The notes below the pieces were generated by a model. It saw nothing but the letters and a program-made list of their open reading frames with translations. It was not told the origin of the DNA and searched no databases. A program made the position numbers and the translations under genes. Below are positions 54,344 through 62,311 of a DNA stretch of 64,000 nucleotides, piece by piece. Position 1 is the first letter of the stretch; each line of letters starts with the position of its first letter. Location of the stretch: positions 1 through 64,000 of the forward strand of contig CAWHFY010000007.1 of NCBI GenBank assembly GCA_963828755.1, written 5' to 3'. Source of the DNA: WHSW01 sp963828755. Its GTDB lineage: Bacteria; Actinomycetota; Thermoleophilia; Solirubrobacterales; 70-9.

Positions 54344-55048
54344 GTGAGAACCGACCGTGACAAGCCAAGTTTCCGCCGCCGCGGCGCGCTCGCGGCGGTC
54401 GTCGCGTGCCTCCTCGGGGTCGGCGCCGCGACCGCGATCGCCGAGGTCACCGTCTACGACAACGACATGTCGAGCCAGGGCGACTTCCGCGAGATCCTGC
54501 GATCGGGCGGCGGCAAGCGGTGCGACAAGAAGTACCGCGAGAAGAGCAAGGTGATGCTCGCGTCGGTCAAGAAGAGCCCGACCACGTGCTCGTTCCGCCC
54601 ACCGGTGCAGGGCGACGACGAGCTCCCCAACCAGGGTGTCTCGATCGACGGCAAGATCCTCAAGTCGACCCCGAAGTCGGTCCGGGGTGGCGCCTTCATC
54701 GAGGCGACCGTGAGGGCCGGCGGCAGCAACACCGGCTACTCGTTCCGGATCTTCCCGCAGCGGAAGCGCTACGAGCTGACCCGCGGGCCCTCCGGCGGCG
54801 GCTTCCCCTCGAAGGGCAAGAGCGACGCGATCAAGAAGGTCAACGAGCGCAATCGGATCGAGATCATCGCCACCGGCGCCGAGATCCGCGCCCTCGTCAA
54901 CGGCAAGGAGGTCGCCAAGGTCAGCGACTCCAACCCCGGCCAGGTCCAGGGCCACAAGGTGCGCTTCGCCCTCGGCAGCCGCGCCAACAAGGACGAGAAG
55001 GTCGTCGGCACCTTCAAGCGCGTCGCGGTCTCCGTCCCGGACCCCTAA
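54344..55048 (+). CDS. Secreted protein with possible jelly-roll domain
   Basis: A 234-residue exported protein, function unknown. The signal peptide is GALAAVVACLLGVGAATAIA (residues 14-33). The mature part is strand-rich with a pattern reminiscent of DUF1080/LamG-type jelly rolls: YDNDMSSQGDFREIL, FIEATVRAGGSNTGYSFRIFP, EIIATGAEIRALVNGKEVAKVSDS, VRFALGSRANKDEKVVGTFKRVAV. Two Cys could pair. GTG start. Upstream of clpS but separated by 22 bp. Confidence 0.7.
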   Translation: MRTDRDKPSFRRRGALAAVVACLLGVGAATAIAEVTVYDNDMSSQGDFREILRSGGGKRCDKKYREKSKVMLASVKKSPTTCSFRPPVQGDDELPNQGVSIDGKILKSTPKSVRGGAFIEATVRAGGSNTGYSFRIFPQRKRYELTRGPSGGGFPSKGKSDAIKKVNERNRIEIIATGAEIRALVNGKEVAKVSDSNPGQVQGHKVRFALGSRANKDEKVVGTFKRVAVSVPDP

Positions 55049-55070
55049 ACCGGCACCAAGGGGAAGCGCG

Positions 55071-55361
55071 ATCACGACCGAGACGATCGAGCGCCCGCGC
55101 AGCGCCGGCCCGGGATCCGGCGTCGGCGGCAACTTCAACGTGATCGTCCTCAACGACGACCACAACACCTTCGACCACGTGGCCCGCACGCTCGCCAACG
55201 TGATTCCCGGGGTCAGCCTCGACCGCGGCTACGCGTTCGCCGACCGGATCCACAGCTCGGGCCAGGCGATCGTCTGGACCGGCCCCCGCGAGCCGGCGGA
55301 GCTCTACTGGGAGCAGCTCTCGGCCGCCGGCCTCACGATGGCGCCGCTCGAGCGCGCTTAG
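55071..55361 (+). CDS. clpS: ClpS adaptor, apparent ATC start
   Basis: Adaptor that delivers N-degron substrates to ClpAP/ClpCP. The domain is FNVIVLNDDHNTFDHVARTLANVIPGVSLDRG ... GREPAELYWEQLSAAGLTMAPLE; the NDD and following helix hold the N-degron pocket. An N-terminal tail TTETIERPRSAGPGSGVGGN is in frame back to 55071 where the codon is ATC with AAGGGG at a proper distance; a GTG start at 55140 would remove this conserved tail. Either ATC is a rare start or a base error for ATG. Confidence 0.85.
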   Translation: MTTETIERPRSAGPGSGVGGNFNVIVLNDDHNTFDHVARTLANVIPGVSLDRGYAFADRIHSSGQAIVWTGPREPAELYWEQLSAAGLTMAPLERA

Positions 55362-55408
55362 CCGGCCCCGCGCGCCACGCCACGCCGCAACGCCGCGCCG
55401 CTACTGCG

Positions 55409-55459
55409 CGCCGAGATTCATCTCAACCACCTCATGGGTGGTCAGGGTGAAACTCGGCG
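55409..55459. repeat. Palindrome between convergent genes, copy 2
   Basis: Arms CGCCGAGATTCATCTCAACCACC and GGTGGTCAGGGTGAAACTCGGCG (given as ends; about 20 of 23 bases pair). It is the diverged homologue of 7094-7146 and again separates convergent genes (clpS and the small gene at 55470). It probably acts as a bidirectional terminator. Confidence 0.8.
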
Positions 55460-55469
55460 GGAGTCGGGC

Positions 55470-55856
55470 CTAGTGGGCGCGGCGGGGGAGGCTGATGATC
55501 TGGCCCGCGGGCGAGCCGCCGACCGCCGGCCGGTTGCGGCCGCGCCCGATCAGGCGCGCGCCGCGCTGGCGACGCCGGGCGGGGCGCTGGCGCAGCTGAG
55601 AGGCCCGCAGGCGAAGCAGCGCCTGCAACTCGCTGGTCGGGCGGAACGGGTCCGCGATCAGCTCGCCGCTCGTCAGCGAGATCGCCGCGACCAGGCGGCC
55701 GTCGACCTCGGCGCCGAGCACCGGGCCCTCGGGCACCTGCCGGGTGTCGCGCTCGGCGAGCTCGGCCAGCTGCGCGGCGTCCGCGTCGGTGTGGTCCACC
55801 CGCCGGATTGTCATCGCCGTGTTGATCTGGGTCTCGGTGCTGATCATCTGCTTCAC
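55470..55856 (-). CDS. Small GNAT-like truncated-domain protein
   Basis: A 128-residue protein. Residues 15-75 (MTIRRVDHTDADAAQLAELAERDTRQVPEG, VLGAEVDGRLVAAISLTSGELIADPFRPTSELQALLRLRASQL) match a widespread actinobacterial family that looks like the first half of a GNAT fold, ending in the ADPFRPT motif; it lacks an acetyl-CoA loop. The Arg-rich tail is poorly conserved. Role unknown; possibly a non-catalytic ligand-binding domain. Confidence 0.75.
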   Translation of the reverse strand: MKQMISTETQINTAMTIRRVDHTDADAAQLAELAERDTRQVPEGPVLGAEVDGRLVAAISLTSGELIADPFRPTSELQALLRLRASQLRQRPARRRQRGARLIGRGRNRPAVGGSPAGQIISLPRRAH

Positions 55857-55946
55857 CTCGCTCGTCGATCCGTGTCGCTATTCAGGGTCTCGCGGAGGCT
55901 GCATTAGCGCAACATGGATAATTGACCGCGTTGATAAGCTCACCTA

Positions 55947-56885
55947 ATGCTCGATGTAAAGCGACTGCGGATCCTGCGTGAGGTCGCCCAGCAGGGGTCG
56001 TTCTCGGCCGCCGGCGACGCGCTCTTCCTCTCGCAGTCCGCGGTCAGCCAGCAGATCGCGACGCTCGAGCGCGAGGTCGGGATGCAGCTGCTCGACCGCA
56101 CCCGCGAGGGCCCGAAGCTGACCGACGCCGGGCGGGTGCTCGTCTCCCACGCCGAGGCCGCGATCGCCCGCCTCGACGAGGCCGAGCGCGAGCTCGCCGC
56201 GATCGCGGGGCTCGAGGGCGGCGAACTGCGCCTGGCGAGCTTTCCGAGCGCGAGCGCGACCCTGCTCACGGAGGCCGTGTCGACCTTTCACCGTCGCCAC
56301 CCGGCCGTGCGCTTGAGCGTCGCCGACGCCGAGCCCGAGGAATCGCTCCCGCGACTGCGGGCGGGCGAGCTCGACCTGGCGCTGACCTTCGACTACACCT
56401 CGCGCCCGAAGCAAGACGAGCGCGACCTCGATCGACGCCTCGTGCTGACCGAGTCGATGCACGTGGCGGTGCCGAAGTCGCACGAGCTCGCCTCCCGGAG
56501 CGTCGTTCCGCTCGCTGAGCTCGCGGACGTTGAATGGCTCTGCGGCTCGCGCCCGAGCACATGCGGGGAGGTCATCTTCGACGCTTGCCGAAGCGCCGGC
56601 TTCGAGCCGCGGATCGGCTTCGAGTCGGACGATTACCACGTCATGCAGGGGTTCATCGCCGCCGGGCTCGGAGTGACCCTGCTCCCCGACCTGGCGCTGG
56701 CGACCCTGCGATCCGACCTCGTCGTGCGGCCAACCGACCCGAAGCCGCCCGAGCGCCGCGTGTGGGCGGCTGCCCGCGCGGAGGGCTCGCGCTCGCCGGC
56801 GACCGAGGAGATGCTCTCGATCCTCGTCGAGGTCGGCGACTCGTTCGCGGCGCGAACCGCGAAGCGCCTCGAGCTCGCCGCCTAG
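55947..56885 (+). CDS. LysR-family transcriptional regulator
   Basis: Regulator of 312 residues. The winged helix at 1-60 is LRILREVAQQGSFSAAGDALFLSQSAVSQQIATLEREVGMQLLDRTREG. The effector domain follows from about 88 (GELRLASFPSASATLLTEAV) with a hinge and two Rossmann-like lobes. The upstream 90 bp contain GCATTAG and CTAATGC arms 36 bp apart, the second overlapping the start; possible autoregulation. Ligand unknown. It converges on the gene before ccr. Confidence 0.9.
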   Translation: MLDVKRLRILREVAQQGSFSAAGDALFLSQSAVSQQIATLEREVGMQLLDRTREGPKLTDAGRVLVSHAEAAIARLDEAERELAAIAGLEGGELRLASFPSASATLLTEAVSTFHRRHPAVRLSVADAEPEESLPRLRAGELDLALTFDYTSRPKQDERDLDRRLVLTESMHVAVPKSHELASRSVVPLAELADVEWLCGSRPSTCGEVIFDACRSAGFEPRIGFESDDYHVMQGFIAAGLGVTLLPDLALATLRSDLVVRPTDPKPPERRVWAAARAEGSRSPATEEMLSILVEVGDSFAARTAKRLELAA

Positions 56886-56892
56886 GCTCCCG

Positions 56893-57183
56893 CTAGGCGG
56901 AGTGGCCGTTGGTGCTCAGCTTCGCCTCGGCGACGCGAGCATGCCAATGCTGGTCGACGGGCTTGTGGTAGTAGCTGAGCGCCGCCTGGCGCAGGGCCGA
57001 CAGCTCGTCCGAGAACCACCAGCGCTCGTGGTCGGCGCGGCTCTCCCAAACGGTCGTTTGGCGGAGGTGGAGGGTGTCGTCCTCGTTGCGGGTCATGAAC
57101 GCCGCCTTGGCCCCGTACGCGAGGGCGCGATCGAGCGCCGGAGTCCAGATCTCGAGGAAGGCGTCGCGCCGCCAGGGCGTCAC
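56893..57183 (-). CDS. Small ABM-like (dimeric alpha-beta barrel) protein downstream of ccr
   Basis: A 96-residue product: WRRDAFLEIWTPALDRALAYG, TLHLRQTTVWESRADHERWWFSDEL, RQAALSYYHKPVDQHWHARV. The strand-helix pattern and aromatic core resemble antibiotic-biosynthesis-monooxygenase-like or NIPSNAP-like ferredoxin folds. In-frame residues VHYIEWHV precede the GTG at 57183 without a start codon, so the true start may be upstream across another indel. It follows ccr by 37 bp and may be its operon partner. Confidence 0.55.
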   Translation of the reverse strand: MTPWRRDAFLEIWTPALDRALAYGAKAAFMTRNEDDTLHLRQTTVWESRADHERWWFSDELSALRQAALSYYHKPVDQHWHARVAEAKLSTNGHSA

Positions 57184-57220
57184 GTGCCATTCGATGTAGT
57201 GGACCTCTTCGCGTCATCGC

Positions 57221-58510
57221 TCAGAACACTATCGAGTGGTTCAGGCGCCGACCTCGGCCCAGATCGCGCCCGTCGCCGTCCTCGTGCTTGCCCTCGTCGC
57301 GGTCGGTGGCGCCGACCATGATCGTGATCTTGCCCGTGTGGCGGTTCTCGTGGAGCATCTGGTGGGCCTCGGGGACGCCGTCGAAGTCCATCGCCGCCGA
57401 CAGCACCGGGCGAACCTTCCCCTCGGCCATCAGCTGGTTGGCCCGCATGCACTCGTACGCGTTGGCGAAGTGCGAGCCGATGATCTCCTTCTGCTTCATC
57501 CACAGGTAGCGGACGTCGAAGTCGAGGTTGTAGCCGGAGGTGGCTCCGCAGATGACCACCTTGCCGAACGGCTTCACGGTGAACACCGAGGTCGGGAAGG
57601 TCGCCTGGCCGACGTGCTCGAAGACGATGTCGGGCGCGTCGCCGAGGATCTCCTTGACCCGCTTCGCGAACCCGCGCGAGGCCTTGAACCGCTCCTTGTC
57701 CGCGGCCGGGTCGGCGGCCGGGTGGTTGGCGTCGGTGCGCATCATCTCGCCGAACTCGTTGCGGTTGACGTAGTCGACCGCGCCGAGCTGCTTGACCAGC
57801 TCGCCCTTCTCGTCCGAGGAGACGACGCCGACCGCGTTCGCGCCCGCGGCCTTCGCGATCTGACAGGCGAAGACGCCGAGCCCGCCCGCGGCTCCCCAGA
57901 TCAGGACGTTGTGGCCGGCCTGCAGCTTGCAGCGGTCCATGAGCATCCGGTAGGCGGTGAAGTACGTGAGCCCGTAGGCCGACGAGTCGACCCAGGAGAG
58001 GTTGCGCGGCTTCGGCAGCAGCTGCTGCGCCTGCACCTTGGTGAACTGGGCGAACGAGCCCCAGGTGGTCTCATAGCCCCAGATCCGCTGACTCGGCGCG
58101 GCCAGCGGGTCGAGGCCGTGGACCTCGACGTCCTCGTAGGAGGCCTGGTTGCAGTGGATGACGACCTCGTCGCCGGGCTTCCACTTGGTGACGCCCTCGC
58201 CGACCTTCCAGACGATCCCGGAGGCATCGGAGCCGCCGATGTGGTGCCCGTACTCGGGGTGGTCGCCGTAGCCGAAGACCGAGACCGGCTTGCCGAGCGC
58301 CGCCCAGACGTTGTTGAAGTTGACGCCGGCCGCCATCACCCGCACGATGACCTCGAACGCGCCCGGCTCCGGGACCTCGATCTGCTCGAGCTGGAAGGCG
58401 TCCTTGGGCTCGCCCTCGCGATCCTGGCGGATCACCCAGGCCGCCATCGTCTCGGGCAGCGTGCCCGGCTCGACCTCGAGTTTCGCGACTTCGGTTACGT
58501 CTACGGCCAC
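57221..58510 (-). CDS. ccr: Crotonyl-CoA carboxylase/reductase
   Basis: NADPH-dependent reductive carboxylation of crotonyl-CoA to (2S)-ethylmalonyl-CoA, the committing step of the ethylmalonyl-CoA pathway. The 429-residue length matches Ccr. MDR-fold motifs: AAGVNFNNVWAALGKPVSVFG, HIGGSDASGIVWKVG, IWGYETTWGSFAQF (Glu147), LIWGAAGGLGVFACQIAKAAGA, and FEHVGQATF (His289); the Asn, Glu and His match the positions forming the CO2 pocket in characterised Ccr. GTG at 58510. It is followed by a small barrel-like gene. No zinc motif, as expected. Confidence 0.95.
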   Translation of the reverse strand: MAVDVTEVAKLEVEPGTLPETMAAWVIRQDREGEPKDAFQLEQIEVPEPGAFEVIVRVMAAGVNFNNVWAALGKPVSVFGYGDHPEYGHHIGGSDASGIVWKVGEGVTKWKPGDEVVIHCNQASYEDVEVHGLDPLAAPSQRIWGYETTWGSFAQFTKVQAQQLLPKPRNLSWVDSSAYGLTYFTAYRMLMDRCKLQAGHNVLIWGAAGGLGVFACQIAKAAGANAVGVVSSDEKGELVKQLGAVDYVNRNEFGEMMRTDANHPAADPAADKERFKASRGFAKRVKEILGDAPDIVFEHVGQATFPTSVFTVKPFGKVVICGATSGYNLDFDVRYLWMKQKEIIGSHFANAYECMRANQLMAEGKVRPVLSAAMDFDGVPEAHQMLHENRHTGKITIMVGATDRDEGKHEDGDGRDLGRGRRLNHSIVF

Positions 58511-58577
58511 GGTTCTCCCTCTTGTTGGAGTCGTTTCGGTACGAAGAGCGCGCGGATCGTAGCGACGGGTGGGCAGA

Positions 58578-59752
58578 ATGGGGCACGTGGAGGCCTTCGA
58601 GCTCACCGACGGCGGGCAGAGCGCCGACGAGGTCGCCGAGCGGGTGGCCGCCTTCCTGCGCCCCGCGAAGCGCTCGCTCGAGCTCGCCCTCTACGACATC
58701 CGCCTGCCCGGCGAGGTGGGCGACCGGGTCGCGGACGAGCTGCGAGCCGCCGCCGCGCGCGGGGTTCGGATCCGCCTCGTCTACAACGTCGACACCGCGC
58801 GCCCGCCGGCGATCCACCCGCCGCCGGCGACCCGGCCGGAGCTCTTGCGCGAGCTGCCGATCGAGGATCGCGCCGTCCCGGGCGTCCCCGACCTGATGCA
58901 CCACAAGTACGTGGTCCGCGACGGCGAGGCCGTGCTCAGCGGCTCGACCAACTGGACCACCGATTCGTGGACGCGCCAGGAGAACGTGATCGTCACGGTC
59001 GAGTCCGCGGCCCTCGCGGCGGCCTTCGCCGCCAACTTCGAGGAGCTGTGGGAGCGCCGCGACGTCGAGCGCTCGGGGCGGATTGAGCCGGCGTCGGTGG
59101 ACCTCGGGCGGCGGCTGCACCGCGCGAGCCTGGTTCACGCCCGGCCACGGGACCGACCTCTCGCAGGCGATCGCGCGCGCGATCGCCGGCGCCCGGCGCC
59201 GGGTGCGGATCGCCTCGCCGGTGATCACGTCGGCGCCGGTGCTCGCGACGCTCGCCGAGCTCGGCGTCCGCGGCGGCGTCGACATCGCGGGCGTGATCGA
59301 CGAGCCGCAGACCGACGCCGTCTACGGCCAGTGGGCGACCAACGGCGTCTCGGCCTGGAAGATCCCGCTCCTCGCCAAGGCGCTCTCGCTGACTCCCGTT
59401 CTCGGGCAAGAACTCGACCCCGTGGGGGCCGGCCACGGTCCACGACTTCATGCACGCCAAGGTCACGGTCGCCGACGACACCGTGTTCGTCGGCTCGTTC
59501 AACCTCTCCCGCTCGGGCGAGCGCAACGCCGAGAACGTGCTCGAGCTGCACGACCCGGAGCTGGCCGAGCAGATGGCGGCGTTCGTCGACGCGGTCCGGG
59601 GCCGCTATCCGCGGACGTCGGTTCCCGAGCAGGCGATGTCGACGATCTCGGAGGTCTCGTCGGCGAGCGTCGGGATCTCGAAGTCGGCGGCCGAGATCCG
59701 CCCGGGCTCGAGCAGCTCCGCGCGGACCCAGTCGAGCAGCCCCGACCAGTAG
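58578..59752 (+). CDS. Phospholipase D-like protein, two frameshifts
   Basis: Two HKD motifs are visible: LMHHKYVVRDGEAVLSGSTNWT (near residues 105-126) and DFMHAKVTVADDTVFVGSFNLSRSGERNAENVLEL. The protein belongs to the PLD/nuclease superfamily and probably cleaves a phosphodiester. The frame shifts by one extra base near 59135 (before AWFTPGHGTDLSQA) and near 59397 (before FSGKNSTPWGP). The last 148 nt overlap the LOG gene in antisense; no earlier stop exists in any frame, so the true end is uncertain. A GTG start at 58569 is also possible. Confidence 0.78.
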
Positions 59753-60309
59753 TCCCGCCCGACGAGGACGACCGGGTGGTCGACCGCTTCGCCGGTCTGA
59801 ATCAGCGTCATCACCTCGAACAGCTCGTCGAGGGTCCCGTAGCCGCCCGGCAACGCGACGATCGAGCGCGAGTAGCGCACGAACATCAGCTTGCGGGTGA
59901 AGAAGTACTCGAAGGTGAGCCCGATGTCGCAGTAGGGGTTCATCGCCTGCTCGTGCGGCAGCAGGATGTTGAGCCCGACCGAGGTCGCGCCGGCGTCGCC
60001 CGCGCCGCGGTTGGCGGCCTCCATCAGCCCAGGGCCGCCGCCGGTGATCACCGTGAACCCGGCCTCGCCGATCGCCCGGCCGATCTCGCGGGCGCGCTCG
60101 TACAGCGGGTCCTCCTCGTGGGTGCGCGCCGAGCCGAACACGCAGACCGCGGGGCCGATCTCGCCGAGCACCTCGAACCCTCGCCGCAGCTCCGCCTCGA
60201 TCAGCTCCAGGCGCTCCGGGTCGGTCCTGGTGGAGGCGACCGCGGGGTGCTCGGCGCAGATGATCTCCTCGCCCAGGGTGGGGGGCGAGATCGGGGCTGA
60301 ATCGCTCAT
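59605..60309 (-). CDS. LOG-family protein (TIGR00730, cytokinin-riboside 5'-monophosphate phosphoribohydrolase-like)
   Basis: Rossmann-like hydrolase of 234 residues. Signature motifs are FGSARTHEEDPLYERAREIG, TGGGPGLMEAANRGA (PGGxGTxxE relatives) and VALPGGYGTLDELFEVMTLIQTGE with the catalytic Arg/Glu. The family removes ribose-5-phosphate from nucleotides such as cytokinin nucleotides or AMP. It converges on the phospholipase D-like gene and its 3' end is antisense to it. Confidence 0.88.
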   Translation of the reverse strand: MSDSAPISPPTLGEEIICAEHPAVASTRTDPERLELIEAELRRGFEVLGEIGPAVCVFGSARTHEEDPLYERAREIGRAIGEAGFTVITGGGPGLMEAANRGAGDAGATSVGLNILLPHEQAMNPYCDIGLTFEYFFTRKLMFVRYSRSIVALPGGYGTLDELFEVMTLIQTGEAVDHPVVLVGRDYWSGLLDWVRAELLEPGRISAADFEIPTLADETSEIVDIACSGTDVRG

Positions 60310-60358
60310 TGCAGTGTCAGGTTCGCGTCCGAGGGCCCGACTACCTTCGCAAGTTCCC

Positions 60359-61697
60359 ATGGAAGCGTCCGAACGACCACAGCTCGACCTCGATCAACCC
60401 GGCGACGGCCACGTCCGCGCGCTCGGCGACCGGCTCGTGATCGAGTCGCTGACCGTCGAGGACGCGGGCGCCGCGAGGGTCGTGCGCGAGCAGCAGGCCG
60501 ACGGCCGCGCCGCGGCCGAGACGGTCGCGCGTGCGATCGAGATCGGTACCCGGGTGATCGACAGCGAGGGCACGGCGGCCAACGTGGATTACGTGCGCCG
60601 CGAGCTCGAGGCCGGCCTCGGAGAGCTCGACCGCAAGCTCGGCGGCACGCTCGAGGAGGGCTCCGAGGAGCTCGCCGAGCGGATCGCGAGCACCTTCGGC
60701 GCCGATCGCAGCGACTCCGTGCAGGAGCAGATCAAGGAGATCGTCGCGGTCGAGGCGCGGCGCGAGCGCGAACAGCTGATGCGGACGCTGAACGCGGAGG
60801 ACGGCAGCAACCCGCTGGTCGGGATGCAGGTCAGGATCGGGACCAAGCTGGTCGAGACCGAGGAGCGCCACCGCGCGGAGGTCGAGAAGCTGCGCGAGTC
60901 CCACACGAAGCAGTCGCGGGCGTTGCAGCTGCAGGTCTCCGAGCTCAAGGAGCACGTGGCCCGCCTGGTCGACCGCGACGACGCCGACGAGCGGCTCGCC
61001 GAGGCGGAGGCCGCGGGTACGCGCAAGGGGATCTCGTTCGAGGAGCGCGTTCACGACGCGATCGACTCGATCGCCGGCAGCCGCGGCGACGTCGCGAACC
61101 ACACGGGGGGCGAGCAGGCCGAGGGCGGCGGGAAGAAGGGCGACGTGCTCGTCGAGCTCGGTGCCTGCGCCGGGGCCTCGCAGGGGCGGATCGTGTTCGA
61201 GTGCAAGGACAAGCAGCTCTCGAAGCCGAAGGCGTGGGCCGAGCTCAACGAGGCGATGACCGCGCGCGCGGCCTCGTTCGCGGTCCTGGTCGTGGCCGGC
61301 GACGAAAACGTCCCGGCGCGGACCGAGACGCTGACCGAGTACGAGGGCAACAAGCTGATCGTCTCGGTCGACCGAGAGGAGCCGGCCGGCCTCGCGCTCG
61401 CGATCGCCTACCGCCTGGCAGCCGCGCGCGTGGCAATGGTCCGCGACCGCGACCTGCACGTCGACGCGATCGCCGTCCGTGACACTGCGGCCGAGGCGAT
61501 CACCCTGCTGCGCCAGGCGCAGGCGATCCGCTCGACCCTGACCGGGATCAAGACCAGCTCCGACAAGGCACGCGCGGGCCTCGATGGCGATGACCGCCTC
61601 GCTGCAGGAGAAGCTCGAGCGGATCGACGCCCTGGTCGCCGAGGAGGCGGCCGAGGCGGAGACCGAGCTCGACGACGGCCCCGCCGACCAGCCCTAG
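60359..61697 (+). CDS. Coiled-coil protein with PD-(D/E)xK nuclease-like domain, frameshifted
   Basis: Protein of about 445 residues, function unknown. Residues 110-205 are a long charged coiled coil (RHRAEVEKLRESHTKQSRALQ). A nuclease-like core follows: Glu228 in SFEERVHDAID, Asp262 in GDVLVEL, and Glu281-Cys-Lys283 in IVFECKDKQL, the PD-(D/E)xK pattern seen in DUF2130-type proteins. An extra T near 61580 divides ARAGL from EAMTASLQEKLERID. It ends with TAG overlapping the converging lipoprotein stop in the palindrome CTAG. Its ATG lies 50 bp from the divergent LOG gene. Confidence 0.78.
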
Positions 61698-62103
61698 GGC
61701 AGCAGCAGGTCGTTCTGGGAGCTCTTGCGGTCGGGGCCGACCGTGAGCTTCGACTCGCGACCGCCCTCGCCGTCGGAGACGGTGTAGTCGCCCTGCTTGA
61801 GCGTGACCTTGAGCGCCCCGGTGCCGTGCGGGACGATCTCGTTGCTGGACTGATCGGTCGGACCCTCGATCACGAGCCGCGCCGGGTCCGGGGTCTGATT
61901 GGAGATGGTGATCGTGGCGACCCCGGCGCCGGCCTCGGCCGGGCGACCCGGACGCTGTCGCCGGCGATCAGGGCGCTGAGCTGGATCGGCGCTGCCGGGC
62001 GCGGATCGTTCTTGAAGTCTTCCGCACCGCAGGCGGCGATGCCCAGCGCGGCGAGCACCGCCAGCGGCACGATCAGCCTCCTCTGAGCGCCCATCGAGCG
62101 CAA
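61694..62103 (-). CDS. Lipoprotein, frameshifted
   Basis: Putative lipoprotein of about 136 residues. The N-terminus RRLIVPLAVLAALGIAAC ends in a lipobox (IAAC), followed by GAEDFKNDPRPAAPIQLSALIAGDSVRV. A missing base near 61935 shifts the rest: EAGAGVATITISNQTPDPARLVIEGPTDQSSNEIVPHGTG then LKQGDYTVSDGEG, a beta-sandwich-like end. Outer-face binding function is guessed. Start ATG at 62103 or 62094. It shares the CTAG stop overlap with the gene opposite. Confidence 0.68.
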
Positions 62104-62149
62104 CCCTAGCCGAAGCGGCGGAGCCCGGTGCCGGTCCGGGAGCGATCAG

Positions 62150-62311
62150 AATCAGGCGCCTCAACGGCGGCGCGGCTCGGCTTCGCCCTCCGGGCTCCGC
62201 CTCAATCAGGCGCCTCAACGGCGGCGCGGCTCGGCTTCGCCCTCCGGGCTCCGCCTCAATCAGGCGCCTCAACGGCGGCGCGGCTCGGCTTCGCCCTCCG
62301 GGCTCCGCCTC
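62150..62311. repeat. Three tandem 54-bp repeats
   Basis: Three exact units at 62150-62203, 62204-62257 and 62258-62311. Each begins AATCAGGCGCCTCAAC, contains GGCGGCGCGGCTCGGCTTCG and ends GGGCTCCGCCTC. The 54-bp period is a multiple of three. The last unit touches the ygfZ stop codon (62310-62312). Its core occurs once, inverted, in the dioxygenase gene at 19849-19880. Confidence 0.9.

Noticed and set aside
54406..55143. Alternative plus-strand frame over the secreted protein and clpS
   Set aside because: Shadow frame rich in Arg/Gly/Gln; the overlapping frame has a signal peptide and strand pattern.
55901..55950. LysR operator formed by GCATTAG and CTAATGC
   Set aside because: Arms are 36 bp apart and one overlaps the start codon; not the T-N11-A pattern, so it is mentioned only as a possibility.
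62150..62311. CRISPR array
   Set aside because: Units are exact 54-bp tandem copies with no unique spacers and no cas genes nearby.
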